This document shows positions 35,701-45,642 of a DNA stretch of 64,000 nucleotides, piece by piece (positions within the stretch are counted from its first letter, which is position 1; every line of letters starts with the position of its first letter). The notes under the pieces were generated by a model that saw nothing but the letters and a program-made list of their open reading frames with translations, ran no database searches and was not told where the DNA came from. Source of the DNA: Coptis chinensis (taxonomy: Eukaryota > Streptophyta > Magnoliopsida > Ranunculales > Ranunculaceae); the NCBI GenBank assembly GCA_015680905.1, contig CM027377.1, positions 20,050,501 through 20,114,500 on the forward strand, given 5' to 3'. The position numbers were made by a program, and so were the translations under genes.

Positions 35701-37053
35701 TTTCCGTTATTTATATTTTGAGGTTAGTTTAATGCAGTTGCATCCAATTTCCAATTCTCGTTATTTTTATTTTTGAGATCAATTCAATGCCGTTGCATCC
35801 GGGTTTCGATTTATCGTTACTTTTTTTTTTTTTTTTGTTAGTTTAATACATTTGCATCCAATTTCCAATTTCGCATTAATTGTTCTTCATAGTCGATTCG
35901 ATGCATTTGCATCCAGTTTTTGATTTCCGTTAATTATTACGTGAGATTAATTTAATGTATTTGCATCCAGTTTCGATTTCGTTTATTATTTGATAAAGTT
36001 GTATTTGCATATAGTTTCGATTTCCGTTAATTATTTTTTAAGATTAGTTCCACGCATTTGCATTATGTTTCTAATTTATAATTAATTTTTCTTTGAGGTT
36101 AGTTCAATGCGGTTTGTATTCAATTTTCGATTTCTGTTAATTTAATCTTTGAGGGTTAGCTCAATGTATTTGCATCTAGTTTCGATTTTATGACAATTAT
36201 TTTTTAATGTTAGTTTGATGTATTTGCATCCAAGTTTTGATTTTCTACATTAATTATTCTTTGAGGTTAGTTTAATGTAGTTGTATCCATATTCGATTTT
36301 CTATTAATTAATTTTTAAGATTAGTTTAATGCTTGTATTTGCATCCAGTTTCCGATTTTCCGTTAAATATTATTTGAGGTTAGTTCGATACATTTGCATC
36401 CAGTTTTTGGTTCTCCATTAATTTTTTTTTTTTTACGTTAGTTTCATTCAATATTATACATATTTTAAAATATTTGTCATTATTGCTTTGTCGTTATTTT
36501 TTTTTTCATTTTCTATTATATATTTTGTGATGTTATTTTTAGTATAATTGTTACGCGTTAAAGATATATTCGAAATAAGTCGGTGTTTTATCATAGTCTC
36601 ATAGACACTAAAATTGTATGATTTGTAATATGGAATTAGTTTCTACAAATCACTTATTTTTTAGCAATTTTTTTATTTGATCAAATATATAAAAATTAGA
36701 ACAATAAAAGTGTTTGATTCGTAATATGAAATTACATTCTACAAATCACCTATTTTTTAGCAATTTTTTTTTTTTTATTTTATTTTATCAAATATATAAG
36801 AATTGACAATACACTCAAACTCTCCAAATATAAGAATTAGAAATACACTCAAACTCTCTCCAAATATAAGAATTAGAAATACACTCAAACTCTCCAAAGA
36901 GGTTCAATGTAGGTAGGATTGTAGGCTATTAGAAAATACTATCTTTCATATTATAGTTCCACATAGGATTAGAGAAAAATCTAACTCTCATATTAGAGTG
37001 ACACATAGGAGAGAGAAAATCCTCCTTTAAAGGTCTCTGTTTTAGTATATAGA
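32743..37053 (-). mobile_element. Non-autonomous Helitron (4.3 kb) with internal minisatellite
   Basis: Read on the minus strand the element starts with TC (TCTATATACTAAAACAGAG, from 37053) after a host A at 37054. It ends with a strong hairpin CCCGGGC-GTAT-GCCCGGG (about 32754-32771), then TCCAAAAT and CTAG (32746-32743), followed by a host T at 32742. A TC start, a hairpin about ten bases before CTRR, and insertion between A and T are the three structural marks of Helitrons. No Rep/HUH motif or helicase coding is present. The 3' part (about 32815-33205) is a tandem pair of roughly 185-bp units. The body 33725-36420 is a minisatellite. An alternative 5' start eight bases further out (TCTACTATC) cannot be excluded. 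Confidence 0.75.
33725..36420. repeat. Minisatellite array, about 50-60-bp unit
   Basis: Tens of copies of a unit with the core GAGGTTAGTTCAATGC, then A/G-TTTGCATCCAGTTT, then CGATTTCCCGTTAATTATTC. Two interruptions split it, at about 34150-34260 and 35160-35650. The second interruption resembles the leader at 33360-33720 (shared GATAAAA, TAAGTTTGATTGATGTTTTG, CAAAACTATATTTATCGAGA), so the larger unit of leader plus array is itself duplicated. Copies vary in length and sequence, which argues for an old array still changing by slippage. Confidence 0.85.
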
Positions 37054-37969
37054 TAGTAGATTAGTTAGAATTAGATACATGCTGTGTGTCTTGCCGAGGA
37101 AAGGAAGTAGTTCTGCAAAGAAGACAGACGTACCTCCGTACTATTTCTGTGTATGCATCGTATCAATTTCTGGTTATGGGTGCTAGCTTACGAGTGCAAT
37201 TTTTAAGCCTCGAGTAGAAGCAATCTTGGAGATGCTTGAACCTGTAGTACATTTTGAAGTGTTTTTACACTTTATTAGTCTATAAATTTTGGCTTCATGA
37301 TAGCCAGTTCTGATATGATCTGACATGGTGCGTTTTGAGAGAAAATATACTCTGATAATGAGCTATGCCGTGGTTTGGTCGTTTGGGGATTTTTTTGGAG
37401 ATTTTGGGTTATTTGATAGTTGAGTGGTTTGAATGAGATGATATTATGTAGATTTATTGTGAGTTTCAGGGGAATGTATCTGCAACAACTTGTACGTACA
37501 CACCTGGGTTTAAAGTGTTCAGGGAGAGAGAAATAAAGAGAACAGATGCGTTTTGCTATGCATGACAATGATCACTAATGTTGTAACTGGAAACAACGTT
37601 CTGTAGTTCTGGGTTTTAATAAGGTTGCCTAAACCAGTTGTAGAACTCCGAGGAGTTCGGATGTCTTCGCTGGAACTAATTTTATACATTTTAGGATTTT
37701 CACATGCCCTAATTTTATGCTATTATCCCATGAGTAGAACCATACATAATTCCGTGTCAGGGTCTGGTATATGGTATTTTGTGTCTTATTGTCTTCTAGA
37801 CTTTATGATTCCAGTCTTATTTAAATTATGTAAATGATCTTTGCATAATTTCTTCTTTTTTTCCAAAGATGGCGGTGACATGCTTTAAACATTTGTCTTG
37901 CCTTTCTGTAAACTCTTAGTTAGATTTATGTCATGCTGTTTAATTATCTTTTGTTTTCAATTTTACAGG

Positions 37970-38104
37970 CTGCCGAATTCGCTGTATATAATCTGAAGGA
38001 GATAGAAAAGACATTATTTTTGCATCATTTTTCAGATCCATTGAAACTTTCTGGAAGCTGGGATGGATTTTCAATAGTGAAAACATCGACTTTGGTCATT
38101 ATGG
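37970..38104 (+). other. Exon-like open segment, unidentified
   Basis: After a pyrimidine-rich stretch and TTTTACAG (37962-37969) a 45-codon open segment reads AAEFAVYNLKEIEKTLFLHH, continues through DPLKLSGSWDGFSIVKTSTL and ends before ATG|GTATGT, a good donor. The AAEFAVYNLKE start is faintly like the first helix of plant cystatins (AAxFAVxxYN), but the QxVxG loop is not present. It may be an internal exon of a broken gene. No flanking exon was recognised. Confidence 0.25.
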
Positions 38105-38349
38105 TATGTACCTAAGCTTTCCTTTATTTTGATTGGCAAGCCAAGCCTGTTGGTGGAGTGTAAAGAGAGGAGATGGTGGAGTGAATGTGGTGGTGGAATA
38201 TTGGAATTGAAGAAGAAGAAGAGGTTGTTTCTGCCTAGAACATGCCTAATTTTTGTCGATCAACTCCAAAAACAATTATCAATTATTGAATTCCTCACAA
38301 AAATTTAGGAGATGTGAATTTTAGAAATGATTCCGGTCATATGGTCGGG

Positions 38350-39036
38350 TCTTAAACCTTGTAATTGATTAAATTGGGATATTGATAAGTATTTATTGGG
38401 CTTATTTAGTCAAAGCTAATAAAGCCAATAGAAAACCAATACATATTAAATTGTGATATTCATTAGTATTGATTGGTTAGTCAAGCTTAATAAAGTCAAT
38501 AGGAGTATTGATTGGGCTGCTTAACCCAATTAACAGTGTAAAGACTTTTCTTAATGCCCACCTAAAACCTGCTTAACCCAATTAACAGTGTAAAGACTTT
38601 TCTTAATGCCCACCTAAAACCTGGGAAGATCTCGACCACACGTGTCTCTCCAGACGTCGATCCACAATGCAAACTAACACCTCCTCCAAAAACCGTTGTG
38701 TCTTATTATATAATTAAATTGGGATATTGAGCAGTATTGATTGGGCTTATTTAGTTAAGGCTAATAAAGTCAATAGGAAAACTGATGCATATTAAATTGT
38801 GATATTAGTTAGTATTGATTGGTTAGTCAAGGCTAATAAAGTCAATAAAAAAACCGGTACATATTAAATTGTGATATTGATATTGATTAGTATTGATTTA
38901 GTTGCTCAACCCAATTAACAATGTAAAGACGCCCACCTAAAACATGAGAACATCACGACCGGACACGCCCCTAGACACCAATCCACACCGCGAACTAACA
39001 CCTCTTTCCAAAAACCGTTGTGTCTTATTATATAGA
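38350..39036 (-). mobile_element. Helitron-type 5' end with internal repeats
   Basis: On the minus strand the sequence from 39036 begins TCTATATAATAAGACACAAC after a host A at 39037, like a Helitron 5' end. The body carries five related units around TATTAAATTGTGATATTGAT and GGCTAATAAAGTCAATAGG (about 38366, 38448, 38718, 38793, 38867) and an exact 52-bp tandem duplication at about 38519-38622 (CTTAACCCAATTAACAGTG unit). A palindrome CCGGTCATATGGTCGG-like near 38333-38348 could be its 3' hairpin, but a CTRR end followed by T was not found, so the lower boundary is uncertain. Confidence 0.4.
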
Positions 39037-39088
39037 TGAATATGAAGATAATAAGATAAATTATTCAATGCTCCACGCTCTATGGATA

Positions 39089-39120
39089 CTAGCAAGATGC
39101 ACGTGCTATGCACGCGATGT
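39089..39120 (-). mobile_element. Helitron-type 3' end
   Basis: On the minus strand a hairpin GCGTGCATAGCACGTGC-like (about 39099-39116) is followed by ATCTTG and CTAG (39092-39089) and a host T. This satisfies the Helitron 3' pattern. The element would extend towards higher coordinates. A similar but worn copy of the hairpin appears near 39317-39337. The matching 5' end was not found. Confidence 0.4.
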
Positions 39121-40035
39121 TAAACAAAACTTGCCGAAAAGTATAAATATAATTTGGGTGAGCACACTTACAATTGATATTACGTTTGAGCAGACACATT
39201 GGCAGTCGTTTAAATTTTGAATTGAATGGAACTTTATTCCTATTTGATTTCCAGACATACCTAAATAATAAACTGTTAAGTATAGCTCCAAATAACATGT
39301 ACTTTGAGACTCTCATCGTAGCAAGTGCACGTTGCAAACGACAAAGATAAAAAATTAGTGCATAAAAAGCATCTATGTAACGCTATTCACTGAAATTAGT
39401 ATCCAACCCTTAGGTAAATTGGGCACGCTCGATGAGCCTGAACTGGAGAGGTAGTCTTGAGTAATTGCTTCTATTTAATCGAGGACATTGGCTCTGGTAT
39501 TTCGCAATGTCGGTTGGCATGATGACATATTAAGTAGAACGTAGACAACGAAAACTTAATTGAGTCACGAAACAAATTTACTTTTAGAACCGTCTAATTT
39601 ATTTGTGGTGAACTTAACCATATTGGTTGGGTACTTGGGTTATGGGTCTCTAACTTGGTGCTTCAAGCGTTCAAGTGATAATAGGCCTTGGTCAATTTTA
39701 TGTTAGCAAATTGGGTTATCACATAATCAAAATCTACATCAGCACCTCACAAGAAAAAGATCAGTATGAATGTCTACATCAGCACCTCACAAGGAAAAGA
39801 TCAATATGAATGTAATAGACTCATGGGGCAGAACCAAGATTAATTCACATTGGAATGAGTTTAACGATTCACATTTACGTAAATCCCAGAATTGGATAGG
39901 TTACATTGCGTAAATCCCATAATTAATTCCTATGAGGATCTTGCTAAGGCAATAAGGTTTAAGAGCTAGAGAAGTTAACATATCCTATTTCACCAATTTA
40001 AAATCGTTCCACGGGTATTTATCAAGTAATTAGAT
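39121..40035. other. Stretch without recognisable genes
   Basis: Nothing coding was recognised. A 30-bp unit with TCTACATCAGCACCTCACAA is duplicated at about 39731-39798. Part of this interval may be body of the Helitron whose 3' end lies at 39089. Confidence 0.35.
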
Positions 40036-41216
40036 AAATTCAAAAATTATCACCATTCGACAATATGCCATTATCTATATTATTTAACGACTAATTAACC
40101 AGATTATAGTAAGCCTTTTTTGGTTTCAAGATGTATGAAAAAAAAATTTCTCATTGCTTAATGAGTAAGTTTCTTATTGGGAAAAAAAAGGAGATCTGCA
40201 AATTAAAACATCGTGTACAGAATTCCTAATTGACATATAATTAGAAGTTGCAAAATATTACAGACAAAAGTAGGAGAAGGTTTATGTACACTTTCTTGTT
40301 GGGCTATACATCATTGCCACTTGATGAAGAAATTGTCAAAATATATGATGACTCAAGCCCTTCACTTAACAGAAAATCTTTCCACTTGTGGTGGTTGGCC
40401 CTGACTTCTTCACCAACTTCACTGTTTTGCACATACTCTCCTTTGTAAACCAACCATCTTCCGATCCTCAGTTATTCCCTCCCATCTACGGCCACAACCA
40501 CCTTTAGTTCTCTAGTCATAACTTGGCATTTACAAATTGATCCCCAGCATGGGGCACCAAACTATCTGGCAAGTGTTCACCAAGGATTCCCACATAGCCA
40601 CAATGACTCACAAAACACCATTCAAAAATTCAAAAATTATCACCATTCGACAATATGCCATTATCTATATTATTTAACGACTAATTAACCAGATTATAGT
40701 AAGCCTTTTTTGGTTTCAAGATGTATGAAAAAAAAATTTCTCATTGCTCAATGAGTAAGTTTCTTATTGGAAAAAAAAAAGGAGATTTGCAAATTAAAAC
40801 ATCGTGTACAGAATTCCTAATTGACATATAATTAGAAGTTGCAAAATATTACAGACAAAAGTAGGAGAAGGTTTATGTACACTTTCTTGTTGGGCTATAC
40901 ATCATTGCCACTTGATGAAGAAATTGTCAAAATATATGATGACTCAAGCCCTTCACTTAACAGAAAATCTTTCCACTTGTGGTGGTTGGCCCTGACTTCT
41001 TCACCAACTTCACTGTTTTGCACATACTCTCCTTTGTAAACCAACCATCTTCCGATCCTCAGTTATTCCCTCCCATCTACGGCCACAACCACCTTTAGTT
41101 CTCTAGTCATAAACTTGGCATTTACAAATTGATCCCCAGCATGGGGCACCAAATTATCTGGCAAGTGTTCACCAAGGATTCCCACATAGACACAAAGGCA
41201 CAATGACTCACAAAAC
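40036..41216. repeat. Recent tandem duplication, about 590-bp unit
   Basis: The block at about 40036-40622 is repeated at about 40626-41216 with only a few visible differences, including one A-run length change and GGAGATCTG versus GGAGATTTG. Identical 66-codon shadow frames at 40248 and 40839 mark the offset of 590-591 bases. The unit covers the 3' part of the UGT relic on the minus strand. Confidence 0.9.
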
Positions 41217-41325
41217 AACCCACTAAAGGGTGACTCAGGATAAGTTCTTCTTGGACCCAGTCTACATGAACTTCCCCTCTTTCACTGATGCTATCTTTAA
41301 ACCCCTCAGGCAAAGCTTCCTTCAT
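40250..41325 (-). pseudogene. UGT79-like glycosyltransferase pseudogene, 3' end duplicated
   Basis: The minus strand reads [20 protein letters not shown] and then [20 protein letters not shown] (41325 to about 41200), continuing [18 protein letters not shown] frame change leads to [20 protein letters not shown] (about 41120-41050) and, after another change, SEVGEEVRANHHKWKDFLLS (about 41000-40940). The last two pieces occur again in the second copy at about 40530-40350. This is the C-terminal, UDP-sugar-binding half of a plant family 1 glycosyltransferase of the UGT79 (flavonoid glycoside glycosyltransferase) type. The usual PSPG core HCGFGSMWES is altered to [10 protein letters not shown]. 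The N-terminal acceptor half is missing upstream of 41325 and at least two frame changes are present, so the gene is dead. Confidence 0.75.
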
Positions 41326-42201
41326 TGTTATTAGTAAATGGTTAGAATAAAGACTATACAGAGTTGTACGTAATTAAGCAAGTTGTACATGGTACATGGT
41401 CATAAGATTGTTAGAGTTTGACGCATATATCCACCATCATACTCTTACTTAAACCCTTACTATTCATAAAATCACACAAACAACATGAAAAGAAAAATAA
41501 CAATTTGGTCAAGAAAATGATCATAATATAGATCTTACTGGCTTACAATGATATTCTCAGCTCCATGGAATTTGAGAAGTACCAAAAGCAGCTTGTTAAT
41601 GCAGTAAAAAACTCAGCAATACTGAACTTTACATGTGTCGCTGCCCAACCTTAGCTTAGAATAAAGATAAATAATTAATGAAAGGTAAAAGCCAACCTTA
41701 GCTTGAAGCTGCAAATAATTGATGTAGTCAATGGTTTCATCCAGTGTAGCATCTTTATCGCTTTACTTGGGACTAAATGAGCGTTTAGTATATGACATGG
41801 TAAATTCTCAAAAGCAAATGATATTGCATTAGTACACCTGCAGAAATAACATGATGAATACAGATAAATTGTCAATTGATGTGCATAGTTTATAAACTAA
41901 GTTGTTGATGATGAGACGTCGAGGAACACGATAAAAGGGTGAGATATATACACGAGATTCCTATGCAACCGTTTAGTGCCCAAAGGCGGTGTGGTACACT
42001 AACACTTGCCCAAATATTGAGTGTGTTGGATTTGTATGCTCGGCAGATTCAAAGCACCAAACATGATGTTAATATTGGAATGGTTTTCCACAGTGTCGTC
42101 TCATTTGATTGAGAAAGCAGTCTTTTCTCTTCAGCAGCGTCCATAATTTAAGCGTTCACCTAGATGAGCCACTCACAAATATAATATTGAATTTAGTAAA
42201 G

Positions 42202-43015
42202 CATCTTTAACTCATCTATAACTCATCACTAAACAACAATGTTTAACTCACAACAACAGAGCTAGAAGGTTTCTAGTGGTTTACTGCTTAAGACTTGGGA
42301 GGTTAGGCCCAAGGTCTTAGGTTTGATTCCTCCTTCACGGGGGATAAAAATTAAAAGGGGATTAAGGAATAAAAGTTTCTTTTAATAATTAAAATAAAAT
42401 GAGTGAGTGTATTGACCATACCAGCCAAGGTGCTTGGTGACTCCTTTGTGTCTTATTGTATGTCATCTTAAATCTTTTCCACCAAAACCTTCATTAGATG
42501 TGTGGGACCAACTTGACCATTGTCAGCAGGTGCATAGTTGTTATTCCTCTAGATATCCATTCTCCAAGGAAAATATTGTATAACCAACTACTACAACCTT
42601 AGAACTCATGTGCAACTTGTGTAGCACTCATGATGAAAATAGATATAAAAGTTAGCAGAAATATTGGATGCAAAAAATATCGTGCTTCAAACCTAATATA
42701 ATCCTAATGCACCTTAAGCTCAAACAATAGTACTATATCCTAAAATGTTGCCCATTGCTCCTTATAGCAATACAACAAATCACTGTACCTTAGTGACCAA
42801 GCTTGTAGCAATACAACAAATCACTAAGGTCCTTTCACACTCGATCAGGCATAACACCAAACGTACAATGAGGCACACCAATACATAAATTTACAGATCC
42901 ATCAAAAGAGAGAAAAAATAGATGAGTTTACATTTAGTACAAAACTGGTCTTTTAGTAAAAAACTTATGTGCATTAAGTTTGTACCGAAGTTGAGTTATA
43001 GATGAGTTGAAGTTG
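42202..43015. mobile_element. TIR element, about 0.8 kb, non-autonomous
   Basis: The left end CATCTTTAACTCATCTATAA and the right end, read inverted, CAACTTCAACTCATCTATAA continue together to CTCA. About 21 of 24 bases pair. No transposase coding lies between them. A clear target duplication was not found, so the superfamily is open. Confidence 0.45.
42258..42400 (+). mobile_element. Possible tRNA-derived SINE fragment
   Basis: TCTAGTGGTTTACTGC (near 42278) resembles a Pol III A box and AGGTTTGATTCC (near 42331) is one base from the B-box consensus GGTTCGATTCC. Spacing is about 45-50 bases, and a T/A-rich tail follows. Plant SINEs often show such a CTAGTGG...GGTTCGAATCC head. No flanking duplication was found. 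Confidence 0.35.
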
Positions 43016-43227
43016 TCTAAGAATTCAAATCCTATAATAAACTAATACTTGTTAATCAATCTGGCTCATCCCTTCGAAATGATCTTTTTCTATTTGCCCT
43101 TGTTTCCACACCTTATATGAAGTTCTCATAGCAGTTGGGCCTTGGTTTTCGAGGCTATATCTAATTTACAGAGAACTTGGCGGACATGTCGAGGAACCGG
43201 TAAAACTTGTTGTTGGTTGTGGTTGTT

Positions 43228-43228
<1 letters not shown>

Positions 43229-43268
<40 letters not shown>
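43229..43268 (+). repeat. (GT)n microsatellite
   Basis: About 20 consecutive GT repeats, followed by GGTGGTGGTGGGG. Confidence 0.95.
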
Positions 43269-43269
<1 letters not shown>

Positions 43270-44375
43270 TGGTGGTGGGGTGTCTTGACAACCCATGGAA
43301 AGAAAAAATTGCACCTGCAATTGGTTTTAGCATGTTAAGATTGAGTAATAAGAAGGCAATCCTACTTCATCCAACAAAGGTTGTCGGAGTTGTTGAAATT
43401 TGGGTTAATCAGCCATATGTTTCTTATGAGTAATCTATGCTCTTAAATTCTTTCCATTTACTAAAAAATTGCAGGCCAAAGCTAATCTAAATCGTAGTAT
43501 ATTTGACATTGATTTTAGCTCAAAGCCTAAAAATTACTTATATAAACTATGAAGTACCTTAATGTAGATTGTCCAAGTACAAAGCAACTTGCTCACTACT
43601 AATCACTAATACAAAGCAAAGTGGTGAGAACTTACCATAGACCAAACTAAGCTGTAATGAATCACAAAATGGTATAGCATTAATTAACGCAAAGAGGGCG
43701 AAGAAGGAGAGCAGAGAAATGCGTGTTGACCAATTCCTTATTATCCTATTCTCCAACCATTCTACAGGGCACTTACCACCTGAATCAAACCAAAAATCCA
43801 ATTTACACAAATATTACAACAAACATACACTGAAAATGCAATAATTCAAGGACCCAACATCAAAATGTAATAGAACAACATTGATTTAAGGAAAATAAAA
43901 GTCACAATGGATGTGAGAATAATTGGTGTTTCCATGTACAAAACAAACAACTTACCTTGTTATTCTAAGAAGCCACGTAGATAAACGCGAGACTATCACA
44001 TCCACTTTCTCCGATCCATGAAAAAGTAATCGGCTGTGCCATCAATCCCAATGCCCCGGTGGAAGATTATGTACTTTAAATACACCAAAAATCCATATCA
44101 GTTTAATATTTTTGAACAGTCAGTAAATAGAAAGACAGATGCACCCACTTTTCTTCATTCCAGTACATATAATGCTTACCAAAATTAAAAGAAGATCTCA
44201 ATCATCTGATGTTGATACTGACGTGATTGATAGAAATTTCAGGTATTAAGGTTGTGTCTTGTGAGGGCAAGAAAACTAATGGTGTCATTCAAAAACCAAG
44301 AGAAGAAAGTCAGAGGAATCACTGGGAGAAGTAAACAAAAGGCAAAAGATGAATGTGGCTTTGTGTGAAATTAAC

Positions 44376-44753
44376 CTCAGGCATATTGAAAGGAACAGAA
44401 ATCAGTGCTTTGGAAGCTGTGGCATGCAACTCTAAAGAACCCTCAAAAGCCAAACCACGTTCTAATAACAGACACAATGTATCAACAGATATTTGGAACT
44501 CGATGTTCCTCCATGAGAATCAAGTTGCTGAAAATCTGCCTCGAAGGCCCCGAGTAAAAATTTAATCATCACCACAAACATATTTGATGGAAAAAGAAGT
44601 TCTTCCCTTGTTTGAGAAGAATCCCTTAATTTTGGTTGTTGCTTGGAAATATAATCTAGCATGTCTCTGATCTTAGGATATTCAATTTTGGAAGTTCTAT
44701 TCATGGATCGGGAATCATCTTTCCAGAGAAATAGACCATCAAGTGCAAGTTCC
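44376..44753 (-). pseudogene. ECM29: ECM29 proteasome-adaptor gene fragment (single exon)
   Basis: After an acceptor CAG (44756-44754) the minus strand reads ELALDGLFLWKDDSRSMNRT, continues with YPKIRDMLDYISKQQ and TREELLFPSNMFVVMIKFLL, then GAFEADFQQLDSHGG. A one-base frame change near 44515 leads to IEFQISVDTLCLLLERGLAF and EGSLELHATASKALISVPFN before a donor at CCTGAG|GTTAAT (44376). This matches, from memory, an internal part of plant ECM29, the HEAT-repeat protein that tethers the 26S proteasome. No other ECM29 exon was recognised on either side, so this is an isolated, broken fragment. Confidence 0.65.
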
Positions 44754-45642
44754 CTGAAGATGAGAAAATCAACGGATTAGTCAACTACAAAGAAAAAGGA
44801 AACAGACGAAAAAAAAAATACCTAGTTGAGATGTCCATGTCTATTCACCCCCTCCATCGAAATTAAACTCTCCGTTCATGAAATTCATTCTATTGATTAC
44901 AAACAACCGACAATTTTAGGGGAGAACTTCATGAGATAGAAGCATGTCTGAGAAAAGTTCACCATCCTCGGATGCTCCCATGGAAAATTCCACATGCCCT
45001 CCTAAGAGAAAATTCCCACAAAAATTATGTAGAGAAGTGGGTGTCCACCAGAAAATTTTCCATGTAACCCTTAATATCTCATTAAGATTCTCACATAGGA
45101 GGGAAAATTCCCTCAACAAACAAACACTGCATTTTTTTTTTTTTTTTAAGAATTCCCTCAACATCTAAGAATTGGTGGGTTTGGGAGATGGAGAGAAGGG
45201 TGAGAGACGATGGACCGATTTTTTTTTAGATGGAGAGAAACCGTTGGTCAATCGGTATTAATGGAAATTAAAGGGTAATTAAGTTGCTAATTAAATAGCT
45301 AATTAATTATATTTATTTTGCGTACAATTCAAAATAGAGGCGTGGATTTAAAATTTTAATCAACCACCACATGGAATGACCAATTACTCCCATTCAAAAG
45401 TGTTAAACAATACTTTAATTTAAAGACAAAATCGGTACATTAAATTTGCAAAGAGTGAAAAAGACAAAATAACCCTTCTAAATATTATATAAGTGTTTTT
45501 TATTTAAGTATTCATCAGGGGTATTATGCGTAAGAAAAATACCCGGATGAATTTAAGGGTCCATAATAGTTATAGGTATTACTACTAGTAGAGATGTGAG
45601 GACCACCATATATATTTTCCATTTAGTGTTAATTTTAAGTGG
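44754..45642. other. Stretch without recognisable genes
   Basis: No coding was recognised. There is a poly(T) run at about 45131-45146 and several imperfect GGAAAATTTTCC palindromes at 44980-45120. Confidence 0.4.

Larger units (their letters stand above)
41326..44375. other. Intergenic stretch with small repeats
   Basis: No intact gene was recognised. It contains a TIR element (42202-43015) with a SINE-like segment inside it, and a (TG)n microsatellite at 43229-43268. Minus-strand frames at 43559-43810 and near 43980-44050 look exon-like (the latter has VDVIVSRLSTWLLRITR before a good donor) but match nothing I know. Confidence 0.35.

Noticed and set aside
33725-36420. CRISPR-like regular repeats
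   Set aside because: The units vary, there are no unique spacers of constant length, and the genome is a plant; it is a minisatellite.
40248-41039. Two identical 66-codon plus-strand frames as a duplicated small gene
   Set aside because: They are the antisense of UGT C-terminal coding on the minus strand, copied by the 590-bp duplication.
43126-43433. Frames with Cys-Val or Thr-His repeats
   Set aside because: They are translations of the (GT)n microsatellite.
43559-43810. 83-codon minus-strand frame with a hydrophobic stretch
   Set aside because: Attractive composition, but no family match, no clear splice sites at both ends and broken gene fragments on either side.
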